From Marinobacter alexandrii (lineage in GTDB: Bacteria; Pseudomonadota; Gammaproteobacteria; Pseudomonadales; Oleiphilaceae), in assembly GCF_005871205.1 (NCBI RefSeq), contig NZ_SWKM01000011.1, forward strand, positions 248,001 to 312,000: a stretch of 64,000 nucleotides of DNA. The letters run 5' to 3'. Under the pieces are notes generated by a model that worked only from the letters and a program-made list of their open reading frames with translations, was not told where the DNA came from and searched no databases. Below, one piece after another: positions 53,995 through 61,509 of the stretch. Each line of letters opens with the position of its first letter. The stretch's first letter is position 1. The position numbers and the translations under genes were made by a program.

Positions 53995-54993
53995 ATGGGA
54001 AAGAACAAGCGTCCGACGTTGCAGGACATTGCCGACCGGGTCGGCACCACCAAGATGACAGTCAGTCGCTGTCTGCGCGGCGGCGACAACGTGTCCGAGA
54101 AGATGCGGGAGCGCATCTTTGCCGAAGCCGAGGCGCTCGGTTACATCCCGAACCGGGCACCCGACTTGTTGTCGAAATCCAAGAGTCACGCCGTCGGCGT
54201 GCTGCTGCCTTCGCTGACCAACCAGGTATTCGCTGACGTCATCAAGGGGATTGAGTCGGTCACCGAGCAGGCCGGCTATCATCTGATGCTGGCGCATTAC
54301 GGCTATAGCCCGGAGATTGAGGAGCGCAGCCTGGCATCGCTGCTGTCCTACAACGTCGATGGTGTGATCCTGTCCGAGAGCCAGCACACCGACCGAACCT
54401 TCCGGATGCTGGAAACTGCCGGCGTGCCCACGGTCGAGATCATGGACACCCACACCCGGCCGTTTGAGCAGGCTGTCGGCTTCGATAACGTTCAGGCCGC
54501 CTACGATATGGTGCGGGAAATGATTCGCCGGGGCCGCACCGTCATCGTCTACCTGGCGGTGCGCCTGGATGCCCGGACCCTGCAGCGGCAGGAGGGCTAT
54601 GTCAGAGCCATGACCGAAGCCGGTTTGACACCGGTGACCCTGCGCAGCGAACAGCGGTCGTCGTTCAGCGTCGGGGCCACGCTGTTAAAGCGCATCCTGG
54701 CGGACAATCCCAACACGGATGCCATCTTCTGCACCAACGACGACGTTGCCATCGGTGCCTATTTCGAATGTCAGCGCCAGGGCATTGCGGTGCCACAGGC
54801 CATCGCCATTGCCGGGTTCCACGGTCACGATGTCGGGCAGGTGATGGTGCCGCGCCTTGCCAGCGTTATTACCCCGCGGGAAGCAGTGGGGCAGCGGGCC
54901 GCCCGGGAACTGCTGGCGCGACTGTCCGGCCAGCCCCAGGGCGAAACCTGTATTGATCTGGGCTACCGGATCGAGTGCGGCGGCACTCTTTAA
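53995..54993 (+). CDS. gntR: LacI-type gluconate repressor GntR
   Basis: A 332-residue LacI-family repressor. The helix-turn-helix TLQDIADRVGTTKMTVSRCL lies near residues 8-27, followed by the hinge (NRAPDLLSKSKSHAVGVLLP) and a sugar-binding core. E. coli GntR has 331 residues. Free gluconate is the known inducer. The ATG at 53995 (MGKNKRPTL) is the family start. It closes the dctPQM-gntK operon, 69 bases after gntK, and the matching operator is at 50361-50378. Confidence 0.92.
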   Translation: MGKNKRPTLQDIADRVGTTKMTVSRCLRGGDNVSEKMRERIFAEAEALGYIPNRAPDLLSKSKSHAVGVLLPSLTNQVFADVIKGIESVTEQAGYHLMLAHYGYSPEIEERSLASLLSYNVDGVILSESQHTDRTFRMLETAGVPTVEIMDTHTRPFEQAVGFDNVQAAYDMVREMIRRGRTVIVYLAVRLDARTLQRQEGYVRAMTEAGLTPVTLRSEQRSSFSVGATLLKRILADNPNTDAIFCTNDDVAIGAYFECQRQGIAVPQAIAIAGFHGHDVGQVMVPRLASVITPREAVGQRAARELLARLSGQPQGETCIDLGYRIECGGTL

Positions 54994-55034
54994 CTTAACT
55001 TAACGCGGCTAATGTCTGCTTGGCGGTCTGACGT

Positions 55035-55667
55035 TCAATCGTCGGCCGGTGCTTCCAGCCAGTTCGTCAGTGCCTCCCGGCACTCATCCACACCCCTTTT
55101 CGATGTCGCTGAAAACATGATCAGGTGGTGCACGCAACTGAACGGTTTCAGGTCCTTGGCAATGCCCATCATGGCGGTTTTGGCCTGGCCGAATTTCAGT
55201 TTGTCGGCCTTGGTGGCCAGAATCATCAGCGGAAGGTTGTTATGTTCACACCATTCCACCATCATTTGGTCGAATTCGGTCAGCGGGTGGCGGATATCCA
55301 TCACCAGTACCAGGCCGCGTAGGCAGCGCCGGTCGTTCAGGTAGTGGCCGAGGTGCTTTTGCCAGTCGTCCTTCATATCCCGGGACACCTTGGCATAGCC
55401 ATAGCCGGGCAGGTCCACCAGGCGGCAGCCCTCGCGGTTCAGGGTGAAGAAGTTGATCAACCGGGTGCGGCCCGGTGTTTTACTGGTTCGGGCCAGCTTG
55501 CCATGGGCGGTGATCGCATTGAGTGCGCTGGATTTGCCGGCGTTGGAGCGGCCGGCGAAGGCCACTTCGGCACCAAAATCCGGTGGGCATTCGTCCAGCC
55601 GGGAGGCGCTGATCAGGAAGCGGGCACTGTTGAAAGAGACGGGGTTCGGGGTCAGATCAAGGTCCAC
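55035..55667 (-). CDS. engB: Ribosome biogenesis GTPase EngB/YihA
   Basis: An essential GTPase in large-subunit assembly and cell division. The 210-residue protein has G1 GRSNAGKSS (39-47), the G3 DLPGYG and G4 ATKADK boxes. E. coli YihA has 210 residues. It is convergent with gntR (about 40 bases) and divergent from cytochrome c4, as in P. aeruginosa, where polA lies on the other side; here the gluconate operon occupies that side. Confidence 0.95.
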   Translation of the reverse strand: MDLDLTPNPVSFNSARFLISASRLDECPPDFGAEVAFAGRSNAGKSSALNAITAHGKLARTSKTPGRTRLINFFTLNREGCRLVDLPGYGYAKVSRDMKDDWQKHLGHYLNDRRCLRGLVLVMDIRHPLTEFDQMMVEWCEHNNLPLMILATKADKLKFGQAKTAMMGIAKDLKPFSCVHHLIMFSATSKRGVDECREALTNWLEAPADD

Positions 55668-55710
55668 AGCGGTTGGCTTTCCTTTGGATTTCAGTTATCA
55701 GGGATTAATG

Positions 55711-55716
55711 TATAAT
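55711..55716 (+). promoter_or_regulatory. -10 box upstream of cytochrome c4
   Basis: A perfect TATAAT lies 126 bases before the cytochrome c4 start in the divergent engB region. No good -35 is seen at 17 bases. The leader contains a GC-rich hairpin (about 55734-55752). Confidence 0.4.
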
Positions 55717-55841
55717 GCTACACCAAATCCGGGCGGCGCGCTGAGCGCGACCGCTGTCAGTCCCGGTTTTGCGCCTGATTGGTCAGTGCCTGCCGGCTGC
55801 ACAACGAAGAATACCTTTAAGATGAGAGAAGCGGAGCGAGC

Positions 55842-56450
55842 ATGAAAAAACTGATCGCAGGAGTTGTTCTCGGTGTAAGCCTCACAGCGATGGCGCACGG
55901 GGCAGGAGATCCTCAAGCGGGCGAACAGAACGCAGCGGTATGTGCCGGATGTCATGGCCAGGCTGGCCAGAAGCCGATCATGGGCAGCTATCCCAAGCTG
56001 TCCGGGCTGGGTGAAAAGTACCTTTACAATCAGCTGGTGGCAATCCAGTCCGGCGATCGTATGATTGCTGAAATGACTGGTATCCTGGACGGCAAGTCCG
56101 AGCAGGAGCTGCAGGATCTGGCCGCTTACTTCGACAATCAGGAAATGCCCCTGAGTCAGGCCAACCCGGATCTGATTGAGCAGGGCGCGGCTCTTTACCG
56201 TGGCGGTAACATGGCTTCCGGTGTGCCGGCCTGTGCCGGCTGTCACAGCCCACAGGGCAAGGGCAACGAGCCGGGTGGCTACCCGCGTTTGAGTGGCCAG
56301 AATGCCGAGTACATCAGCAAGCAGCTGAATGCTTACCGTGGCGGTGAGCGGGCCACTGGCTCCAACGCGGCCATCATGATGGACGTGGCGGCCAAGCTGA
56401 CCGACGCTGAAATTGAGGCGGTTGCCAACTACGTGTCTGGCCTGCACTGA
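55842..56450 (+). CDS. Diheme cytochrome c4
   Basis: A periplasmic electron carrier, thought to feed terminal oxidases such as cbb3. The 202-residue precursor has a signal peptide (1-20, ending MAHGAG) and two similar c-type domains with CAGCH at 34-38 and 131-135; distal Met ligands are available in each half (GSYPKLSGL and MASG/IMMD regions). Length is normal. The cytochrome c4-dsbA-nuclease order is the same in Pseudomonas. A clear terminator follows. Confidence 0.93.
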   Translation: MKKLIAGVVLGVSLTAMAHGAGDPQAGEQNAAVCAGCHGQAGQKPIMGSYPKLSGLGEKYLYNQLVAIQSGDRMIAEMTGILDGKSEQELQDLAAYFDNQEMPLSQANPDLIEQGAALYRGGNMASGVPACAGCHSPQGKGNEPGGYPRLSGQNAEYISKQLNAYRGGERATGSNAAIMMDVAAKLTDAEIEAVANYVSGLH

Positions 56451-56480
56451 TTGGCTAAGATCTAGCCGAGACTCCAAAGA

Positions 56481-56503
56481 CCCCGCCTCAGGCGGGGTTT
56501 TTT
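56481..56503 (+). terminator. Rho-independent terminator after cytochrome c4
   Basis: CCCCGCC and GGCGGGG pair around TCA, followed by six Ts. It begins 31 bases after the stop codon, so dsbA needs its own promoter. Confidence 0.93.
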
Positions 56504-56544
56504 ATTACTTACGGCTCTGTAACCCGGTGATTTGTCCTGTCTGT

Positions 56545-56572
56545 GGAACTTTCTCCGCTGGCTGGGTCATAA
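56545..56572 (+). promoter_or_regulatory. Sigma-E/AlgU-type promoter of dsbA
   Basis: GGAACTT (56545-56551) and TCATAA (56567-56572) with a 15-base spacer. It lies about 40 bases before the dsbA start, and DsbA is known to rise with AlgU activity in P. aeruginosa. Confidence 0.6.
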
Positions 56573-56611
56573 TCCCTCACACTTACGACTTCACGATATC
56601 GGAGATGTCTA

Positions 56612-57244
56612 ATGATCAGAACACTTGGAGCGGCAACTTTCCTGGCAGCGATGTTTGCGTTTGGTGTCCCGGCCAGTGCCGAAACCTGGGAAGAGGGAAC
56701 GCACTATCAGGAGCTGGATACGCCGGTTCGTACGGCCGACAACGGCAAGATCGAAGTGGCTGAGGTGTTCTGGTATGGCTGCCCGCACTGCTACAACTTC
56801 AAACCAGTGGTAGAAGCCTGGGAAGAAGACATGGCGGACGATGTCGAGTTTGTCATGCTGCCGGCCGCGCTCGGCCGTTCCTGGGAGCCTCACGCCCGCG
56901 CTTACTATGCGCTGGATGCCATGGGTGAGCTGAATAAGGTTCATGATGCCCTGTTTGATGCCCTGGCCGGCGAGCGCCGTCAGTTGAACACGCCGGAGGC
57001 TCTGGCAGACTTTGTGGCCGGTCACGGTGTCGACGGCGAGGCTTTCCTGAAGAATTACCAGAGCTTCGGTGTTAACGCACGGATGCAGCAAGCCCAGGCG
57101 AAAATTCGGGGGGCGCGCATCACCGGTGTTCCAACTATGCTGGTAAATGGCAAATACAAAGTGAGCGCTTCCATGGCCGGCAGTCACGAGGCAGTCTTGG
57201 ACGTTGTCGACTACCTGGTCGCCAAGGAGCGTGAAGCCGAGTAA
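56612..57244 (+). CDS. dsbA: Thiol:disulfide interchange protein DsbA
   Basis: DsbA puts disulfide bonds into periplasmic proteins. The 210-residue precursor has a signal peptide (1-23, ending ASA), the redox motif CPHC (Cys57, Cys60) and the cis-Pro loop TGVPTMLVNGKY near residue 173. Length matches P. aeruginosa DsbA (211). GGAGATG precedes the ATG. It lies after the cytochrome c4 terminator with a sigma-E-like promoter, so it is probably induced by envelope stress. Confidence 0.95.
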   Translation: MIRTLGAATFLAAMFAFGVPASAETWEEGTHYQELDTPVRTADNGKIEVAEVFWYGCPHCYNFKPVVEAWEEDMADDVEFVMLPAALGRSWEPHARAYYALDAMGELNKVHDALFDALAGERRQLNTPEALADFVAGHGVDGEAFLKNYQSFGVNARMQQAQAKIRGARITGVPTMLVNGKYKVSASMAGSHEAVLDVVDYLVAKEREAE

Positions 57245-57304
57245 CGGGGCCGTCCGCGGCCTTCGGGTCGCGGGGACCATCCGGAGCAGAGTGGGGCTGG
57301 CATC

Positions 57305-58165
57305 ATGTACAAGCGAATCCGTAAGCAGTTTAGCGGGATGGCGAAAGCGGTTGATACGTCTCGCAGTAATTGCTCGGGCTTTGAGCATGTGCCGGAGTTT
57401 GAGCCCCACCGGCACATCCGGTTGCTGACCTTCAATATCCAGGTTGGTATCAACACCTCATCCTATCGGCACTACCTGACCCGCAGCTGGCAGCACATCC
57501 TGCCTCACCGTAATCGGATCCAGACCCTGGACCGTATTGCTCATCTGATCGGTAATTACGATGTGGTCGCGCTGCAGGAGTGCGACGGCGGGAGCCTGCG
57601 CAGTGGTTACATTAATCAGGTTCAGTATTTAGCCGAAGCGGCGGGTATTCCCTACTGGTACCAGCAGCTTAACCGCAATCTCGGGCAGATTGCCCAGCAC
57701 AGCAATGGCTTGTTGAGTCGTTACCGGCCCCTGGATGTCACCGAGCACAAACTGCCTGGGCTGATCCCAGGGCGCGGCGCCATCATTGCCCGCTACGGTT
57801 CTGAAGACGATCCACTGGTATTGGTGCTTATGCACCTGTCCCTCAGCAAGGCGGCGCAGCAGCGCCAGCTTGGTTACGTTCGCGAGCTGATTGCCGACTA
57901 CCAGCATGTGGTGCTGATGGGGGATATGAACAATCACGCCGAAGAGCTGCTGACCCAGACTCCGTTAAAGGAAACCGATCTGGTTCCATTGCCTGAATCG
58001 GCGCACAGCTTCCCGAGCTGGCGGCCGGAAAAGGCACTGGACCATATTCTGGTGAGCCCGTCGCTGGAGATCCGGCGCTCGGAAGTGGTCAGTTACCCGG
58101 TTTCGGATCACCTGCCTATTGCCATGGATGTGGCGCTGCCAAAAGGTTATCTGGAGACTTTCTAA
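57305..58165 (+). CDS. Endonuclease/exonuclease/phosphatase family protein
   Basis: A 286-residue EEP-fold (DNase I-like) protein. Metal and catalytic positions are visible in LLTFNIQVG (Asn), VALQECDGG (Glu), VLMGDMNNHAEEL (Asp/Asn) and the final SDHLPIAMDV (Asp-His). Substrate could be nucleic acid or a phosphoester; none can be chosen. No signal peptide is seen. It follows dsbA by 60 bases on the same strand; homologues lie in the same place in Pseudomonas. A shared bidirectional terminator follows. Confidence 0.85.
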   Translation: MYKRIRKQFSGMAKAVDTSRSNCSGFEHVPEFEPHRHIRLLTFNIQVGINTSSYRHYLTRSWQHILPHRNRIQTLDRIAHLIGNYDVVALQECDGGSLRSGYINQVQYLAEAAGIPYWYQQLNRNLGQIAQHSNGLLSRYRPLDVTEHKLPGLIPGRGAIIARYGSEDDPLVLVLMHLSLSKAAQQRQLGYVRELIADYQHVVLMGDMNNHAEELLTQTPLKETDLVPLPESAHSFPSWRPEKALDHILVSPSLEIRRSEVVSYPVSDHLPIAMDVALPKGYLETF

Positions 58166-58190
58166 TAAATGACTAGCAGCTTTCAGGCAC

Positions 58191-58221
58191 AAAAAAACCC
58201 GGCACATGGCCGGGTTTTTTT
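58191..58221. terminator. Bidirectional terminator between the EEP gene and rpmG
   Basis: CCCGGC and GCCGGG pair around ACATG, with seven As before and seven Ts after. It serves the convergent EEP gene and the rpmB-rpmG operon. Confidence 0.93.
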
Positions 58222-58240
58222 GTGGATGCCGGATCAATGA

Positions 58241-58396
58241 TTACTTGATCTTGGCTTCCTTGTACGCAACGTGCTTACGGACAACCGGATCATACTTTTT
58301 GATCTCGATCTTTTCCGGGGTGTTACGCTTGTTCTTGTTGGTCGTGTAGAAGTGACCAGTGCCTGCTGATGATACCAGCTTGATTTTCTCGCGCAT
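58241..58396 (-). CDS. rpmG: 50S ribosomal protein L33
   Basis: A 51-residue basic protein of the large ribosomal subunit, reading [20 protein letters not shown], then [19 protein letters not shown]. It is the cysteine-free form, without the zinc CXXC pairs. It follows rpmB by 11 bases in the usual rpmB-rpmG operon. GGAG lies eight bases before the ATG. Transcription ends at the shared terminator 20 bases downstream. Confidence 0.97.
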   Translation of the reverse strand: MREKIKLVSSAGTGHFYTTNKNKRNTPEKIEIKKYDPVVRKHVAYKEAKIK

Positions 58397-58407
58397 GATG
58401 CGGCTCC

Positions 58408-58644
58408 TTAAAATTTCTCGCCGCGGGCACGAAGATCTGCCAGCACAGCGTCAATGCCTTTTTTGTCGATGATGCGCATGCCCTTGGTGGATACGCGCAG
58501 CTTCACGAAACGCTTCTCGGACTCAACCCAGAAACGGTGGTTCTGCAGATTCGGCAGAAAACGACGACGAGTGTGGTTCATCGCGTGGGAAACGTTGTTA
58601 CCGGATACCGGACGCTTACCGGTAACCTGACAAACTCTGGACAT
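58408..58644 (-). CDS. rpmB: 50S ribosomal protein L28
   Basis: A 78-residue ribosomal protein starting [20 protein letters not shown], with [17 protein letters not shown] and a C-terminal [14 protein letters not shown], all standard for L28. The ATG at 58644 has GGAGG seven bases upstream; a longer frame to 58665 is not needed. First gene of rpmB-rpmG. The 217-base gap to radC holds its promoter; TACTAT on the minus strand near 58671-58676 could be the -10. Confidence 0.97.
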   Translation of the reverse strand: MSRVCQVTGKRPVSGNNVSHAMNHTRRRFLPNLQNHRFWVESEKRFVKLRVSTKGMRIIDKKGIDAVLADLRARGEKF

Positions 58645-58861
58645 ACTTGCCTCCGACCTGAGCAATGGTCTCTATAGTACAAATTCGTTTTTGATGCGTC
58701 TCTGGTTGCTAAGGAACGCTTGCGCCCCTGTTTCGCGCCTCTAAACTGAACGCTGCTCGCCAGACGCCGCCAGAAAGGGACGCTTTTATACCAGAACTCG
58801 CCCCCCAACGCAAAAAATTGTTGGGAATTTGGCCAGTTTTCTGGCGCAATGGTTCGGGCAA

Positions 58862-59536
58862 TCACATCAGTCCCCGTTCAGCCAGCGATACTACCTCACC
58901 GTGGCCAACAACCATATGGTCAAGAACCCTGATATCGACCAGGGTCAGTGCTTCTTTCAAGCGCCGGGTCAGTGCTACGTCCGCCTCGCTGGGTTCGGCC
59001 ACCCCGGACGGGTGGTTGTGGGCAAAGATAACGGCGGCGGCATTGTCCTCCAGAGCCTGGCGCACTACCTCGCGGGGGTACACTGCGGCACCGTCGATGG
59101 TGCCACGGAACAGCTCCCGGTACTGAATGACCCGATGCCGGTTGTCGAGAAACAGTCCGGCGAACACTTCGTGGGGGTAGGTGCCGAGCCGGCTGGTCAG
59201 GAATCGCCGGGTGTCCTCTGGCGAGCGCAGCGGGTCACCCTGGCGTAGCGGTTCATCCATCACCCGTCGGGCCATTTCCATCGCGGCTTGGACCTGGGCG
59301 TATTTGGCGGTACCCAGTCCCTTGGTGTCGCAGAATTGGCTGCGGGAGGCGGTCATCAGGCCGCGCAGGCTGCCAAACCGGTTGATCAGAGTGCGCGCCA
59401 TGGTCATCACCGGCATGCCGGTGGTGCCGGTGCGCAGGAAGATGGCCAGTAGTTCGGCATCCGACAGGCTGTCGGCGCCATGGGCGAGCAGCCGTTCCCG
59501 GGGGCGCTCGTCCGGGCGCCAGGAGGGGGTATCCAT
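58862..59536 (-). CDS. radC: RadC family JAB-domain protein
   Basis: A 224-residue protein with an N-terminal helix-hairpin-helix region (about 15-90) and a C-terminal JAB1/MPN-type domain. The metal motif is intact, with a Glu upstream (EVFAGLFLD) and [14 protein letters not shown] near residues 172-185. Despite the name, a direct repair role is disputed. It is divergent from coaBC across about 180 bases, an arrangement shared with E. coli and Pseudomonas. Confidence 0.94.
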   Translation of the reverse strand: MDTPSWRPDERPRERLLAHGADSLSDAELLAIFLRTGTTGMPVMTMARTLINRFGSLRGLMTASRSQFCDTKGLGTAKYAQVQAAMEMARRVMDEPLRQGDPLRSPEDTRRFLTSRLGTYPHEVFAGLFLDNRHRVIQYRELFRGTIDGAAVYPREVVRQALEDNAAAVIFAHNHPSGVAEPSEADVALTRRLKEALTLVDIRVLDHMVVGHGEVVSLAERGLM

Positions 59537-59717
59537 GTGCTTTCCTTGCAGGTTTCTAGTGGGTCCGGACGCGTCCTGCGCCGGCTTTGATTCGAGATTA
59601 CAGAGGTTACTTTAAAAAGTAACAATCGGTAAACGTCCGGCCTCGCTTGCAGGCTGTCTGTGGCGCCTGAGCGTGCTATCTTATAAGCCTTTCTTTTTAC
59701 GAGGATACGGAGCCCCT

Positions 59718-60920
59718 ATGGCCGCCAAACGAATTCTGCTGGGCATTACCGGAGGTATTGCTGCCTACAAGAGCGCAGAACTGGTTCGTCTGCTGAAAAA
59801 GGCCGGCCACGGCGTACGTGTAGTCATGACTCGCGGTGCCGAGGCCTTTGTCACTCCGCTGACCTTCCAGGCCCTCAGTGGCGAGCCGGTTCGGACCTCG
59901 TTGCTGGATCCCGAAGCCGAGGCCGGCATGGGCCACATCGAACTGGCGAAATGGGCGGATCAGGTGGTTATCGCACCGGCCTCGGCGGATTTTATCGCTC
60001 GCCTGGCCAATGGCATGGCCGACGACCTGCTGACCACCCTGTGCTGCGCCACCGAAGCGCCTATTGCCGTTGCTCCGGCCATGAATCAGGCCATGTGGGG
60101 CAATCACCGCACCCAGCGCAATCTCCGGTTACTGCAGGACGACCCGCAGATCACGCTGTGGGGGCCGGACCAGGGTGAGCAGGCCTGCGGCGATACCGGT
60201 CCGGGTCGGATGCTGGAGCCGCTGGTGTTGGCCGGATTGGTCGCCGGTCAGCCGTCCACCGGTGCCCTGGCGGGCAGGCGGGTGGTGATTACCGCCGGGC
60301 CGACTCGAGAGCCGATTGACCCGGTGCGCTACATCAGCAACCACAGCTCCGGAAAGATGGGCTACGCCCTGGCTGCGGCCGCCCGGGATGCCGGTGCGGA
60401 GGTGGTGCTGATCAGCGGGCCGGTTGCCATCCCGGCGCCTTCCGGTGTCGAGGTGCGCAATGTGACGACCGCTGCAGACATGCTGCAGGCGTCTTCCGAG
60501 GCGGTGGACGCTGGCTGTGACCTGTTTATCGCCAGTGCGGCGGTGGCCGATTACCGCCCACAGAGCTGCGAGGCCGACAAGATCAAGAAAACCAGCGAGC
60601 AGATCGCGCTGCCGCTGGTGCGTAACCCCGATACCCTCGCTACCATTGCCGCCCGGGCCGATGCCCCGTTTACCGTGGGCTTTGCTGCCGAAACCACCGA
60701 TGTGGCTAGGTACGCCATAGACAAGATGCAGCGGAAGAAACTCCGGATGATTGTTGCCAATGACGTCTCGGTGCCGGGGCTCGGCTTTAACAGTGACAAC
60801 AACGCGGTGACGGTGTTCTGGCCGGATGGCCAGGCTTCCATCGGGCCGGACAGCAAACAACAGATAGCCGATCGCCTGATAGCGTTGATTGGCGACCATC
60901 TTGACCAGGCGGCGGGCTGA
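59718..60920 (+). CDS. coaBC: Bifunctional phosphopantothenoylcysteine decarboxylase/synthetase
   Basis: CoaBC joins cysteine to 4'-phosphopantothenate and then decarboxylates it, in CoA synthesis. The 400-residue protein has a flavin-binding CoaC half (1-185: GITGGIAAYKSAEL, catalytic His in GHIELAKWAD, PAMNQAMW, conserved Cys before GDTGPGRML) and a CoaB half (190-400: ITAGPTREPIDPVRYISN, KMGYALA, NPDTLA). E. coli Dfp has 406. GAGG-like bases precede the ATG at 59718. coaD and panP, also in this window, act in the same pathway. dut follows 36 bases on. Confidence 0.95.
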   Translation: MAAKRILLGITGGIAAYKSAELVRLLKKAGHGVRVVMTRGAEAFVTPLTFQALSGEPVRTSLLDPEAEAGMGHIELAKWADQVVIAPASADFIARLANGMADDLLTTLCCATEAPIAVAPAMNQAMWGNHRTQRNLRLLQDDPQITLWGPDQGEQACGDTGPGRMLEPLVLAGLVAGQPSTGALAGRRVVITAGPTREPIDPVRYISNHSSGKMGYALAAAARDAGAEVVLISGPVAIPAPSGVEVRNVTTAADMLQASSEAVDAGCDLFIASAAVADYRPQSCEADKIKKTSEQIALPLVRNPDTLATIAARADAPFTVGFAAETTDVARYAIDKMQRKKLRMIVANDVSVPGLGFNSDNNAVTVFWPDGQASIGPDSKQQIADRLIALIGDHLDQAAG

Positions 60921-60956
60921 GCTCGAACTGCTTCCCCTTTCAGTAACAGGACGATC

Positions 60957-61418
60957 ATGACCACGAAAAAACTTCAAGTGCGGATACTCGATGAACGCAT
61001 TGGCAATCAGATTGCGTTCCCGGAATACGCCACCGACGGCTCTGCCGGTCTGGACCTCCGGGCCTGCCTCGACCAGCCGCTCACCCTTGAGCCGGGCCAG
61101 ACCCAGTTGATCAAAACCGGACTGTCCATTCATATCGGGGATCCGGCCCTGGCAGCGATGATTCTTCCGCGCAGTGGGCTCGGCCACAAGCACGGCATCG
61201 TGCTGGGCAATTTAGTTGGACTGATCGATTCCGACTACCAGGGTGAGCTTATGGTGTCCTGCTGGAACCGTGGCCAAACCACGTTCACCATCGAGGTGGG
61301 AGAGCGCATTGCCCAGCTGATTCTGGTACCGGTCGTTCAGGCGGATTTTGAGGTGGTGTCCGAATTCGATGCCAGTGACCGCGGTGAGGGCGGCTTCGGT
61401 TCGACCGGCACGCGCTGA
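60957..61418 (+). CDS. dut: dUTP diphosphatase
   Basis: Dut hydrolyses dUTP to dUMP, keeping uracil out of DNA and supplying dTMP synthesis. The 153-residue trimeric-type enzyme shows the five family motifs, among them GSAGLDLRA (28-36), [12 protein letters not shown] (69-80), [11 protein letters not shown] (catalytic Asp, 85-95), [11 protein letters not shown] and the C-terminal [10 protein letters not shown] that closes over the nucleotide. Length matches E. coli (151). It lies between coaBC and algC, as in Pseudomonas. Confidence 0.97.
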   Translation: MTTKKLQVRILDERIGNQIAFPEYATDGSAGLDLRACLDQPLTLEPGQTQLIKTGLSIHIGDPALAAMILPRSGLGHKHGIVLGNLVGLIDSDYQGELMVSCWNRGQTTFTIEVGERIAQLILVPVVQADFEVVSEFDASDRGEGGFGSTGTR

Positions 61419-61454
61419 GTCGCGGCCCAGCCACGCACAACCCCAGACCGGCGT

Positions 61455-61461
61455 CTATACT
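61455..61461 (+). promoter_or_regulatory. Sigma-S-like -10 box upstream of algC
   Basis: CTATACT lies 49 bases before the algC ATG at 61510, directly after dut. The same hexamer core occurs before the Yip1-family gene (12301-12307). Confidence 0.35.
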
Positions 61462-61509
61462 GAGCGCAACGTGCGAGTTCAGGATAAAAATACAACAGCA
61501 GGATGGATT

